A DNA stretch of 64,000 bases. Source: Volvox africanus. Lineage: Eukaryota; Chlorophyta; Chlorophyceae; Chlamydomonadales; Volvocaceae. Of the stretch, positions 1 through 11,159 are shown one piece after another (positions within the stretch are counted from its first letter, which is position 1; every line of letters begins with the position of its first letter). Location of the stretch: assembly GCA_030268105.1 (NCBI GenBank), contig BSDZ01000016.1, positions 2,735,501-2,799,500 of the forward strand. The letters run 5' to 3'. Position numbers and translations under genes: made by a program. Below the pieces are notes generated by a model that was given only the letters and a program-made list of their open reading frames with translations, did not search any database and was not told where the DNA came from.

Positions 1-435
1 ATAGAAGCCGACTTCTATCGCAAAGGCAAGAGTACAAAACAGTTTGGTGAGCCTACCGACAGTACTCTTGAGAAGATTCAGTAAACTCAGCAAGTACTTG
101 CCCAGCTGAGTCCTGATCTCCGTAGTTTGGGCGATGAGAGTCGCCAACTGGTCCGGACGAACGCCGGTCTCAGTCGCCGCGGCAAGCAATGCCAGTGCAC
201 TGAGATTACCTGCGACTCAGAGCGTACACTTACACAACAAGTGCAGCAATCTAAGCAAAAGCAATTAAACAATTACAAACCGGAAGCGGCGGCGTCCAAA
301 ACGGCGCGGCCTAAGTCTTCGGCAAAAGTATCTAGCGGTCCTCGTGGTTCGTCGCTGGAACTCGCCATAGAAAGAACCTACTTCCGATTAGACAAAGAGA
401 GACAGTTAGGCAACGAACCTGTCTCGATACCAATT
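1..435 (-). other. Family A leader and primer binding site, copy A1 (cut by window start)
   Basis: Read on the minus strand, this follows the LTR at 436-1259. A primer binding site (TGGTATCGAGAC...) lies at about 418-432, three bases inside the LTR. The rest matches the leader of the plus-strand family A copies, including exon 1 (368 to 281), intron (280 to 210) and most of exon 2 (209 to 1) of the spliced leader ORF described for A12. The gag start would lie just left of the window. The other side of the LTR carries the end of a different copy (A2), so one LTR serves two internal regions. Confidence 0.85.
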
Positions 436-1259
436 TGTTGTACCTCTCGTTCGCGTTTGCTCATAAGTATCTGCACGTCTGGAGACTTTCGACACCGATG
501 CGCGAGCACTTGCAAGTACAGCAAGGCAAGCAAGAGCAAACAGAGACAGCGGAAGACTTCAAGACGAAGAGAGATATAACTTACAGTCTTACGGATCAGA
601 ACGATGCAATGGACGAAATCGCCGTCAGCGCCGGAAGCAAGCAATCATCACGCGGCGGTGATTAGCGAAGTTCAGGCTTAGCTCGGGCTAAGTAGAATAG
701 TGTATAGAAATAGTAATGTAGAACACACGAGTGTTCTCCGGTATCGAATGTCTTATCTTGCTTAGCCGTCCTCGCATCTGTTATACTCGCAGCATCGCAA
801 TGCCGTACGATTCACATTAGGAGGCCGATCCTAGATGTGACAACCCTACTGCGTCTAGGCGATGTCTACGCATAACAACGTGTAAGCCTTTCCGGCATTC
901 GCATGATGCAAGGGTCCGGATAACAATATCCGGTTGCAGGGCATGCATCGCGACGAGTGCGGCGCTCTCAACGTGTGCTTTAATGAAGTAATATTATATC
1001 AGATAATATTACTTATCGTTTCGTAGCACGAGCATAATGCGCACTTCAATGCTTCGGGTTTTCATGCATGCTAGGCAGATTTGCCATGATGCGATGTCGC
1101 GATGGATAATGACAACATGCCAAATGCATATATAAATGTACACGAATACATTTATATCATGCAGGTTCATTCATATGCAATGCGTTCATCACAAAAGCAC
1201 TTCGCCTCGTAGGATCGCGTCGACCTACGCGTCGGCGGAAAATGAACCGTAGCACAACA
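436..1259 (-). repeat. LTR, family A, shared by A1 and A2
   Basis: 824 bp, bounded on the minus strand by TGTTGTG at the right edge and ACAACA at the left edge. On the right it abuts a polypurine tract and the pol end of A2, and on the left the primer binding site of A1. It holds the family's hairpins: the 12-bp-stem AT palindrome near 983-1011, the CCGGATA/TATCCGG stem and the hairpin with a TCGT loop near 727-744. Confidence 0.93.
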
Positions 1260-1318
1260 ATTATCCCCCCTCCCGTATGCAGCGTCCTCGCTGCATCATA
1301 CAGCATCGACTGCAGGGG
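1260..1318 (-). promoter_or_regulatory. Polypurine tract and hairpin, A2
   Basis: On the minus strand GGGAGGGGGG (1265-1274) lies five bases before the LTR, the normal place for the plus-strand DNA primer of LTR elements. Just upstream is a perfect hairpin with stem ATGCAGCG and loop 4 nt (1277-1296), kept with small changes in every family A and B copy. Confidence 0.8.
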
Positions 1319-2989
1319 TCATTGGGCTTGCGTGGCACGTTTGCGGGCTTCTTCGAGCAGGGGTTTCATGTCCTGTGAGAAGTTGCGTGCCGGTTCCCAT
1401 GAGTTGTGCTCGTCGGTATACCCTGTCCACTTAACCAAGTACTCGTGTACTGTTCGCTTACGTCGGTGTCGGCCCACACGACGCGCGCGATAATCTAACA
1501 CCCGCTCCACATCGTAAAACTTCTGTTTACCAGCGATCCAGGTCTCGGGAACTGGTTCGATCGCTGTGGGGGCGTTAGCAGGCTCAGGGACGGGTTCCGT
1601 ACCACGATACGGACGAACAAGCGATACGTGAAACGTGGGGTGAATGGTCATATCAGCGGGCAATGCAAGCTCCACAGCCACATTCCCAACCATGCGCATG
1701 ACAGGATACGGACCAATCCAGCGGGGTAAGAGTTTTCGGGATCCGTCGGCCAAGGAACGCAAGTTCTTGGTGCTTAGCAACACGAGTTGCCCTTCCGAAA
1801 ACGTCACATCCTGCTTGGATTTGTTGTAGTATTCTGTCGTTCGTTGCTGCGCCGCGTCCAAACACGACTTCGCGTCTGTGATTCGGGACATAAAAGACTT
1901 GGCAAAAAGTTTAGCAGCAGGCACGTTCACTTCCAACTCACGCCACACGGGTAGCGCGGGATGAAACCCGTAGTTAAGAAAGAACGGACTTTTGCCTGTA
2001 GAGCGGTTAACAGCATTGTTAAGCGCGAATTCTGCCGCAGTCAAATATGTATCCCAAACAAGTGGTGTGCGACCAGCATAATTGCGCAACATATCACCCA
2101 ACGTGCGGTTTGTGCGTTCGGTTTGACCATCAGTCTGCGGGTGATACGCCGTGCTCAGGTTGACGCGCGTGCCAACTAGTTTGCAGAGCGCTTCCCAAAA
2201 CTTAGACGTGAACTGTCCACCGCGGTCCGAGATCACATTTTTGGGAATCCCGTGTAACCGAACCACATTATCGAAAAACAGACGTGCGGTTTGCTCAGCC
2301 GTGCAGGATGATGTGCATGGTGCTAGGTGAACCATCTTAGTCAGATGATCGACCATTACGAACACCGCATCGTATCCCCCCTCAGTTTTGGGCAGCGCGA
2401 CTACGAAGTCCATGGAAACACTTTCCCAAGGCGCATCCGGGACAGGCAACGGTTGCAACAACCCATGGCCCTTACCGGACAAAGCCTTATTGCGCTGGCA
2501 CAGACTGCATGTCTGGACGAAGTTCGCCGCATCCTTAGCCAAACGAGGCCACCAAAAGGAACGTTGCACCAAGTCGATCAATCGCTTGCTACCAGGGTGT
2601 CCTGCTAACGGGTCCTCGTGGAACCGCGCAAGGATGTCGTAGCGTAGCGCGTCGTCGTTCGGAACGACGATTTGCGTAGCTGCACCCTCCGTCCGTAGCC
2701 AAAGGCCATTCTGCTTGCGAAGGTTTTCTACATTAGCCGGGTCCAAGAACCAGGCGTCTGCGTTGTAGGCAACCTTCAACCGCTCCGCGAGGTCCGTCGC
2801 GATCGGTACCTCCTCGCTACGCGGCCGCACGACGGGCGCTGCCAAAATTGCAGCGTGTAGCGACGGATGTCGACTGAGAGCATCGGCAATATTCAATTTA
2901 CCAGAAATATACTCCCAGGTGCAGTTGAACCTAGCTAGATATTCCATCCACCTAGCTTGACGGCGGTTCAACGTCGGAACGTTTTGCAA
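1319..2989 (-). pseudogene. pol: pol 3' part of A2: RNase H end, integrase, chromodomain
   Basis: Open on the minus strand with no internal stop from the truncation point to the TGA at 1321-1319. It contains the last RNase H residues, the integrase zinc-binding HHCC set ([13 protein letters not shown]), the catalytic DDE triad (MDFVV, SDRGG, QTERTN), a GPY/F module (WIGPYPV) and a chromodomain (YLVKWTGY...NSWEP) that would direct the integrase to methylated histone chromatin. Everything upstream (gag, protease, RT) is missing. At 2988-2989 the sequence switches to an LTR of opposite orientation with two shared bases, so any reading frame continuing past that point is a chimera with LTR sequence and not a real start. 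Confidence 0.9.
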
Positions 2990-3546
2990 TATTACTTCAT
3001 TACAGCACACGTTGAGAGCGCCGCACTCGTCGCGATGCATGCCTTGCAACCGAATATCGTTATTCGGACCCTTGCATCATGCGAATGCCGGAAAGGCTTA
3101 TACGTTGTTATGCTTGGACTTCGCCTATACGCAGTAGCGTTGTCACACTTAGGATCGGCCTCCTAGTGTGAATCGTACGGCATTGTGATGCTGCGAGTAT
3201 AACAGATGCGAGGACGGCTATGCAAGACAAGATATTCGACACTGGAGAACACTCGTGTGTTCTACATTATTATTGATATACGCTACTCTACTTAGCCCGA
3301 GCTAAGCCTAAATTTCGCTATTCCCCACCGCGTGATGATTGCTTGCTTCCGGCGCTGACGGCGATTGCGTCCATTGCACCGCTTCGATCTGTAAGACTGT
3401 AAGTTATATCTCTTCTTGTTTGAAGTCTTCCGCTGTCTCTGTTTGCTCGTGCTTGCCTTGCTGTACTTGCAAGTGCTCGCACATTGGTGTCGCAAGCCTT
3501 CAGACGCGCAGATACTGATGAGCAAACACGAAGGAGAGGTACAACA
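2988..3546 (+). repeat. 5'-truncated LTR, family A (5' LTR of A3)
   Basis: The last 559 bp of a family A LTR, ending GGTACAACA. It starts inside the central AT-rich palindrome and lacks about the first 270 bp. Its left edge is the inverted junction with A2, so two elements stand 5' end to 5' end. Confidence 0.9.
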
Positions 3547-4012
3547 AATTGGTATCGAGACAGGTTCGTTGCCTAACTGTCTCTCTTTGTCTAATCGGAA
3601 GTAGGCTCTTTCTATGGCGAGTTCCAGCGACGAACCACGAGGACCGCTAGATACTTTTGCCGAAGACCTAGGCCGCGCCGTTTTGGACGCCGCCGCTTCT
3701 GGTTTGTAATTGTTTAATTGCTTTTGCTTAGATTGCTGCACTTGTTGTGTAAGTGTATGCTCTGAGTCGCAGGTAATCTCAGTGCACCGGCATTGCTTGC
3801 CGCGGCGACTGAGACCGGCGTTCGTCCGGACCAGTTGGCGACTCTCATCGCCCAAACTACGGAGATCAGGACTCAGCTGGGCAAGTACTTGCTGAGTTTA
3901 CTGAATCTTCTCAAGAGTACTGTCGATAGGCTCACCGAATTGTTTTATACTCTTGCCTTTGCGATAGAAGTCGGCTTCTATTATGCAAACCTAGGGTATC
4001 GCTTCGTGCTCC
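3547..4012 (+). other. A3 leader with primer binding site
   Basis: The primer binding site is at about 3550-3566 (TGGTATCGAGAC...), three bases after the LTR. The plant initiator-Met site usually reads TGGTATCAGAGC, so the priming tRNA may be a variant or another tRNA. The remainder carries the leader ORF listed separately. Confidence 0.8.
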
Positions 4013-4047
4013 ATGTCCGCGGAACACGACGATACGCCGCACACTAG
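3614..4047 (+). CDS. Candidate spliced leader ORF, A3 copy (120 aa)
   Basis: Exon 1 3614-3701, intron 3702-3772 (GT...AG, 71 nt), exon 2 3773-4047 ending TAG. The product is described under the A12 copy. The 3' end overlaps the gag start (4013) by 35 nt in another frame. Confidence 0.45.
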
Positions 4048-5248
4048 CCTAGCTAGCCAACCCGATTTTGTTGTGGCTGCTAGAGCGCCGGATAGAGGTC
4101 TTGAGACTGTTGGCGCGCGAGCCACTCAAGAGCCCCTTTTCCTTCAGACCCCTGCTCACTTAATTGTGCCGCATTCAGCAGTTAACACCAATATGGACAA
4201 CACTGCTGGACCAAGGGTTCTGCCATTACCTCAAGCTTGAGGGCATGATGACATCCCTGAGGTGATGAGATTGTCGATTCCCGTTCCTAGGCTCAATATC
4301 TCGCTGACCGACAAGACACCAGGGCATAGCATAGCCGATGCAACTCGTGCGTACGTGCGTGACGCTAAAAAGTATCTCCAGGCTGTTCATGGTGGCGATA
4401 ATGACGGTATCAGGTGTCTCTTCGTTGGTAACACCCTCGAGGGCTCAGCGAAGGACTGGTATCGCGAATGGACCACCGCCCAGGGCAACTATACTTTTGA
4501 CGAGATGATCGCCGCTTTGCTTGCACGGTTCGCTACTGAGGTTCAAGCACGCGATGTGGAGGCTCGTAAGGTTTTGGCAGCCGGTAGCTACCACATGCGT
4601 CGGGGTGAAAATGTACCTGCGTACCAGTCACGCTTCGAAGCACTTGTGACCCCCATTGCTGATCTCACCGAAACCGAGCGTGTCTTTTGGTTTAAGGGAG
4701 GCCTGACGAAACTTTTGGCTAAATGGTGCGCTACTGACTTGGCTGGGGTGCCGATCAAGTCGTATGATGCCTTGGTCACTTTTGCTAAGGGCACGGAGAT
4801 ACGACTCCTTGCCGGTGAGGAAGGAGTCAAGTCTGCCCCTCGTGCAAATGCCGTGCAAGTGCAGGATCCGCTTGGGGAAGCTGTAGCTCTCGACCAGGAC
4901 CTCGGCGCGACCCGCCCCACGCCTACTGCCGCGACGCGACGCAGCAACGGGCAATGCAAGGCGCGCGGGGGCGCTAGCTCGGGTGTCCGCGGGTCAGGAG
5001 GAGCTGGTCCGAGCTCGGACCCGGCTAAGAGCAGGAAGCGTGGTGGTGCGCCGTCGTCGGCAGCCGCACAGCGCTCTGACCCCAATGCGAAGCGGACTCG
5101 CACGGATGACTCGTTTATGCCAAAATGGAATTGCAATCGTTCCGAGTTTGAACGTCGGAAAGCGGCCAATGTTTGTCTACAGTGCGCGGAGAGCCATCCT
5201 ACGAAGGATTGCCCGTTACTGCCGCCGTTTGTACCTCAGCCGAAATAG
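4013..5248 (+). pseudogene. gag: gag of A3, one nonsense codon
   Basis: Codes for the capsid/nucleocapsid polyprotein that would form the virus-like particle. Same start and end as the intact gag of A12. It contains the helical Retrotrans_gag-like core and a C-terminal zinc knuckle (CLQCAESH..KDC). Codon 76 is TGA (4238-4240) where other copies have CGA in CTCGAG, a C-to-T change at a CpG. Reading could resume only from internal ATGs such as 4265. The same stop is present in A4, so it was inherited or spread by recombination. It ends at the UAG at 5246-5248. Confidence 0.88.
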
Positions 5249-8200
5249 GGGCTTGCCCGGGTTCCTGTGGAGGGGGCACCGCGCGGGATTTCTGAACTAA
5301 CGCGTGGTCGGTGGTCATCCTTACGGCCAGCCGTGAAGGCATTGTTGCCTTGCGTACTTGGACACATCGAGCGAGTCATTGCACGACGCATCACGCTTGA
5401 CGGACGCACGGGACTTCTCTGCTTCGATCCGTTGTGTAATTTGTTTACACCTCTCCGTCCCCTGTCGTCTATCAATCTGTCTAACCACGTGGTTTTGTTC
5501 ATCCCCTCGTCTCTGCGTGAGATGTCGGAACAGTTGGCCGTTTACAGGAGATGTAGGCGTCAATATCCAGGCACCGCCGCATGTGTGTTACTCCCCGCTT
5601 TCTGTCGGCGCAAGGCAGAGGCATCGTTAAGGGGTATGCGGTGTGTCCACCGGTTCGAGCCGGGCACCGTTTTGTTTAATGGTGTGGATCGGGAGGGTAT
5701 GCTGGCTCCGTGGCCAGGCACATCCTACTCAGTTGACGTTCGGTACGAAGCTCCTGATGAGGTAGCCGTAGGTTACGGACCCGCCCTAAGTGCACTAACG
5801 TTATCTGCTGGGCAGTCGCTCGTAGATAACCGTGTCCCTGTGGTTCAGATCGGTTTGAATGGCCGTACTCTGAAGGCACTTGTTGACACTGGTGCCAGCG
5901 ACGACTTCATCTCTGTCGCAGAGGTGAATGTGCTGGGGTTGTCCCCAGAGTCGTCTGATTGTCCACAGGTTACCCTTGCTGACGGGGGTAAGCATCCCAT
6001 CGTGGGCAGGATTACCCTTAGCCTATCGATAGGCCCTTTGCGTGTTGTGACCCGGCCGTACGTGCTGCAGGGCTTAGCAGAGACTGCACCCTACATAATG
6101 GGGTCGTCGACATTACGACAGTACTGCGCGCACATCGACATGGAGACCGCAACCCTGCATATGTGCAAGGGTACTCTGTCGATTAAGGTACCTTTCCTGT
6201 CGTTCGAACGTGTCACACCAAAGGAGGGCGAAGCTGAGGTGGTGCCTATGGTTAATTTCGCTGTGACCACAATGGCCGCGCGAATCGAACCAGAGCTAGT
6301 CAGGCGTAAGGAAGCCGTCCGTTTGTTACGGAAGGGTGCCCACGGACTGCTTTTGAGGCCACGGGTGGGCTGTTGTGCCTTCACCGCGCAGATTTCTGTG
6401 GATCCTGAGGTTGAGGCCCTACTGTCGCAGTATGAGGACGTCTTTAAAGATATCCCTGGCCTACCACCTATGCGTCCTGTTGATCACACAATCCCTCTCA
6501 TGCCTGGAGCGCAGCCTACGGCCCGGCCAATGTACAGGTTGAGTCCATTGGAGCTGGACGAGGTGAAGCGCCAGGTGACGGATTTGCTCGCAAAGGGTAT
6601 GATACGCCCCAGCACATCCCCGTATTCTGCACCGATTTTGTTTGTCGGTAAGAAGGATGGGACCTTGCGCATGTGCATCGATTACTGGGGGTTGAATGCG
6701 AGTACGGTGAAAAATCGCTACCCTTTACCACGCGTTGACAACCTGTTGGATAAGCTGAAGGGATCGGCTTACTGTTCCTCGATTGACTTGCAACAGGGCT
6801 ATAATCAGATCCGCATCGCTGCCTCTGATATTCCGAAAACCGCTTTTCGGACGCCCTTCGGTCAGTTCGAGTATACAGTCCTATCGTTTGGTTTGACTAA
6901 TGCCCCTGCGACGTTTCAGGCGGTTATGGACCGAATGTTTAGGCCGTTTATCGACAGGTTCGTTGTTTGCTACCTGGATGACATCTTGGTTTATTCTAAG
7001 ACGCGCGAGGAGCACTTGGAGCATCTTCGGCTCGTGCTGGACGTTATGAGGCGGGAGCAATTGTTTGCTAAACGCGCCAAATGCTTTTGGGCACAGCCTC
7101 AGGTGGAATATTTGGGCAACATTGTGTCGGCCACTGGTGTGAAGATGGACCCGCGGAAGGTCGCCGTGGTTCGCGATTGGCCCGCGCCTCAGAACCTCAC
7201 GGAGCTGCGTAAGTTCCTTGGCTTGACCAATTATTTCCGAAAGTTCATTGAAAAATATTCCATCATTGCTGCCCCGCTTACTAACTTAACTCGCAAAGGC
7301 GTTTTCGTTTCGCTCGAGTCGTGGACGTCGCAATGCCAGCGGGCATTCGAAGAGCTCAAGCGAACCGTTGCCGAAGATGTCACCCTTGCATTCCCTGATT
7401 ACTCGTTGCCGTTTTGTGTTGAGGTAGTGTCTGATGCCTCAGTATTTGGAAGCGGCGCTGTATTGTTACAGGAAGGGCGACCGATTGCCTTCACGAGTAA
7501 GAAGTTTTCTGGTGCGGAGATTCGCTACACCACCGGGGAACAGGAGCTTCTGGCAGTGCTGCATGCTTTAAGGGAATGACGCTGTTACCTCGAGGGACGC
7601 CCGTTTACTTTAAAGACTGACCACAAGCCCCTAACGTTTTTGCAAAGCCTTCTGACGTTGAACCGCCGTCAAGCTAGGTGGATGGAATACCTAGCTAGGT
7701 TCGAATGCACCTGGGAGTACATTTCTGGTAAATTGAATATTGCTGATGCTCTCAGTCGACATCCGTCGCTACACGCTGCAATTTTGGCAGCGCCCGTCGT
7801 GCGACCTCATAACGAGGAGGTGCCGATCGCGACGGACCTCGTGGAGCGGTTGAAGGCGGCCTACAACGCAGATGGCTGGTTCTTGGAGCCGGCTAATGTA
7901 GAAAACCTTCGCAAGCAGAATGGCCTTTGGCTACGGACGGAGGGTGCAGCTACACAAATCGTCGTTCCGAACGACGACGCGCTACGCTACGACATCCTTG
8001 CGCGGTTCCACGAGGACCCGTTAGCAGGACACCCTGGTAGCAAGCGGTTGGTCGAGTTGGTGCAACGTTCCTTTCGGTGGCCTCGTTTGACTAACGATGC
8101 GGCGAACTTCGTACAGACATGCAGTCTGTGCCAGCGCAATAAGGCTTTGTCCGGTAAGGGCCATGGGTTGTTGCAACCGTTGCCTGTCCCGGATGCGCCT

Positions 8201-8623
8201 TGGGAAAGTGTTTCCATGGACTTCATAGTCGCGCTGCCCAAAACTGAGGGGGGATATGATGCGGTGTTCGTAATGGTTGATCGTCTATCTAAGATGGTTC
8301 ACCTAGCACCATGCACATCGTCCTGCACGGCTGAACAAACCGCACGTCTGTTTTTCGACAATGTGGTTCGGTTACACGGGGTTCCCAAAAATGTGATCTT
8401 GGACCGCGGTGGGCAGTTCACGTCTAAGTTTTGGGAAGCGCTCTGCAAGCTAGTTGGCATGCGTGTCAACCTGAGCACAGCGTACCACCCGCAGACTGAT
8501 GGTCAAACCGAACGCACAAACCGCACGTTGGGTGATATGTTGCGCAATTATGCTGGTCGCACACCACTCGTTTGGGATACATATTTGACTGCGGCAGAAT
8601 TCGCGCTTAACAACGCTGTTAAC
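5249..8623 (+). pseudogene. pol: pol of A3: protease, RT, RNase H, truncated integrase
   Basis: In the same frame as gag, directly after its UAG. In order: a linker of about 200 codons, aspartic protease (LVDTGASDD near 5879-5905), reverse transcriptase (YLDDILVYS near 6971), RNase H, the HHCC zinc domain and the DDE core of integrase. TGG became TGA at 7577-7579 in RNase H. The coding region ends abruptly after LNNAVN and the next base starts an LTR, so the GPY/F module, chromodomain and polypurine tract are gone. RT also carries a R-to-W change (IDYWGLN). Its length of 3375 nt equals that of A4, which shares both lesions. Confidence 0.9.
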
Positions 8624-9445
8624 TGTTGTGCTACGGTTAGTGTCCCCCGATGCGTAGGTGAATGTGATCCTACAAGGCGAAGTGCTATTGTGATGAACAC
8701 ATTGCATATGAATGAATCTGCATGATATAAATGTATTTGTGTACATTTATATATGCATTTGGCATGTTGTCATTATCCATCGCGTCATCGCATCATGGCA
8801 AATCCGCCTAGCATGCATGAAAGCCCGAAGCATTGAAGTGCGCATTATGCTCGTGCTACGAAACGATAAGTAATATTATCTGATATAATATTACTTCATT
8901 TAAGCACACGTTGAGAGCGCCGCACTCGTCACAACACATGCCCTGCAACCGGATATTGTTATCCGGACCCTTGCATCATGTGAATGCCGGAAAGGCTTAT
9001 ACGTTGTTATGCATAGACATCGCCTATACGCAGTAGGATTGTCACATCTAGGATCGGCCTCCTAATGTGAATCGTACGGCATTGCGATACTGCGAGTATA
9101 ACAGATGCGAGGACGGCTAAGCAAGATAAGACATTCGATACCGGAGAACACTCGTGTGTTCTATATTACTATTGCTATACGCTATTCTACTTAGCCCGAG
9201 CTAAGCCTAAACTTCGCTAATCACCGCCGCGTGATGATTGCTTGCTTCCGGCGCTGACGGCGATTTCGTCCATTGCATCGTTCCGATCTGTAAGACTGTA
9301 AGTTATATCTCTTCTTGTTTGAAGTCTTCCGCTGTCTCTGTTTGCTCGTGCTTGCCTTGCTGTACTTGCAAGTGCTCGCACATTGGTGTCGCAAGCCTTC
9401 AGACGCGCAGATACTGATGAGCAAACACGAAGGAGAGGTACAACA
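8624..9445 (+). repeat. LTR, family A, shared by A3 (3') and A4 (5')
   Basis: 822 bp, TGTTGTG...GTACAACA. It is preceded directly by truncated integrase sequence rather than a polypurine tract and followed by a primer binding site. It belongs to the subgroup with TTTAAGCACAC after the AT palindrome. Confidence 0.95.
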
Positions 9446-9912
9446 AATTGGTAGCGAGACCAGGTTCGTTGCCTAACTGTCTCTCTTTGTCTAATCGGAA
9501 GTAGGTTCTATCTATGGCGAGTTCCAGCGACGAACCACGAGGACCGCTAGATACTTTTGCCGAAGACCTAGGCCGCGCCGTTTTGGACGCCGCCGCTTCC
9601 GGTTTGTAATTGTTTAATTGCTTTTGCTTAGATTGCTGCACTTGTTGTGTAAGTGTATGCTCTGAGTCGCAGGTAATCTCAGTGCACCGGCATTGCTTGC
9701 CGCGGCGACTGAGACCGGCGTTCGTCCGGACCAGTTGGCGACTCTCATCGCCCAAACTACGGAGATCAGGACTCAGCTGGGCAAGTACTTGCTGAGTTTA
9801 CTGAATCTTCTCAAGAGTACTGTCGATAGGCTCACCGAATTGTTTTGTACTCTTGCCTTTGCGATAGAAGTCGGCTTCTATTATGCAAACCTAGGGTATC
9901 GCTTCGTGCTCC
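9446..9912 (+). other. A4 leader with primer binding site
   Basis: The primer binding site at about 9449-9465 reads TGGTAGCGAGACC, a variant also seen in A6 and family B; A3, A5, A8, A9 and A12 have TGGTATCGAGAC. Confidence 0.8.
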
Positions 9913-9947
9913 ATGTCCGCGGAACACGACGATACGCCGCACACTAG
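9514..9947 (+). CDS. Candidate spliced leader ORF, A4 copy (120 aa)
   Basis: Exon 1 9514-9601, intron 9602-9672, exon 2 9673-9947. Splice sites and reading frame are intact, although gag downstream carries a stop. See the A12 copy for the description. Confidence 0.45.
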
Positions 9948-11148
9948 CCTAGCTAGCCAACCCGATTTTGTTGTGGCTGCTAGAGCGCCGGATAGAGGTC
10001 TTGAGACTGTTGGCGCGCGAGCCACTCAAGAGCCCCTTTTCCTTCAGACCCCTGCTCACTTAATTGTGCCGCATTCAGCAGTTAACACCAATATGGACAA
10101 CACTGCTGGACCAAGGGTTCTGCCATTACCTCAAGCTTGAGGGCATGATGACATCCCTGAGGTGATGAGATTGTCGATTCCCGTTCCTAGGCTCAATATC
10201 TCGCTGACCGACAAGACACCAGGGCATAGCATAGCCGATGCAACTCGTGCGTACGTGCGTGACGCTAAAAAGTATCTCCAGGCTGTTCATGGTGGCGATA
10301 ATGACGGTATCAGGTGTCTCTTCGTTGGTAACACCCTCGAGGGCTCAGCGAAGGACTGGTATCGCAATTGGACCAACGCCCGGGGCAACTATACTTTTGA
10401 CGAGATGATCGCCGCTTTGCTTGCACGGTTCGCTACTGAGGTTCAAGCACGTGATGTGGAAGCTTGTAAGGTTTTGGCAGCCGGTAGCTACCACATGCGT
10501 CGGGATGAACATGTACCTGCGTACCAGTCACGCTTCGAAGCACTTGTGACTCCCATTGCTGACCTCACTGAATCCGAGCGTGTCTTTTGGTTTAGGCGAG
10601 GCCTGACGAAAATTTTGGCTAAATGGTGCGCTACTGACTTGGCTGGGGTGCCGATCAAGTCGTATGATGCTTTGGTCGCTTTTGCTAAGGGCACGGAGAT
10701 ACGACTCCTTGCCGGTGAGGAAGATATCCAGTCTACCCCTCGTGCAAATGCCGTGCAAGTGCAGGATCCGCTTGGGGAAGCCGTAGCTCTTGACCATGAC
10801 TTTGGAGCGACCCGCCCCACGCCTACTGCCGCGACGCGACGCAGCAACCGGCAACGCCAGGCTCGCGGGGGCGCTAGCTCGGGTGTCCGTGGGTCAGGAG
10901 GAGCAGGTCCGAGCTCGGACCCGGCTAAAAACAGGAAGCGTGGTGGTGCGCCGTCGACGGCAGCCGCACAGCGTTCCGACCCTAATGCGAAGCGGACTCA
11001 CACGGACGACACGTATATGCCAAAATGGAATTGCAATCGTTCTGAATTCGAGCGTCAGAAATTGGCCAACGTTTGTCTACGGTGTGCGGAGAGCCATTCC
11101 ACGAAGGATTGCCCGCTAATGCCGCCGTTTGTACCTCAGCCGAAATAG
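9913..11148 (+). pseudogene. gag: gag of A4, one nonsense codon
   Basis: Full length, with the same TGA as A3 (10138-10140) after LPLPQA. The rest is open: the core with KDWYRNWTNARGNYTFDE, a basic Gly/Ser/Arg-rich stretch and the zinc knuckle CLRCAESHSTKDC. It ends with UAG at 11146-11148. Confidence 0.88.
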
Positions 11149-11159
11149 GGGCTTGCCCC
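11146..11159 (+). promoter_or_regulatory. gag-pol UAG with adjoining hairpin (candidate readthrough site)
   Basis: The stop codon UAG is followed without frame change by open pol sequence. The last G of UAG plus GGG pairs with CCCC across a CUUG loop. The UAG context (CCGAAATAGGGGCTTGCCC) is the same at 5246, 14770, 23990, 37398, 42412 and 50691; some copies have three instead of four closing C residues. Readthrough of UAG is an established way to make Gag-Pol in gammaretroviruses. Use of this site for that purpose is inferred. Confidence 0.5.

Noticed and set aside
1319..3049. 576-codon minus-strand frame starting MQGMHRDECG
   Set aside because: The first residues are read from an LTR of the opposite orientation; real pol sequence starts at 2989, so the start is an artefact of the inversion.
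4588..5169. 193-codon minus-strand open frame over gag, repeated in every gag copy
   Set aside because: It is the antisense shadow of the G+C-rich gag reading frame; it follows gag conservation and has no features of its own.
5236..5270. Frameshift heptamer between gag and pol
   Set aside because: gag and pol are in the same frame, so no frameshift is needed; I see no convincing slippery site at the border.
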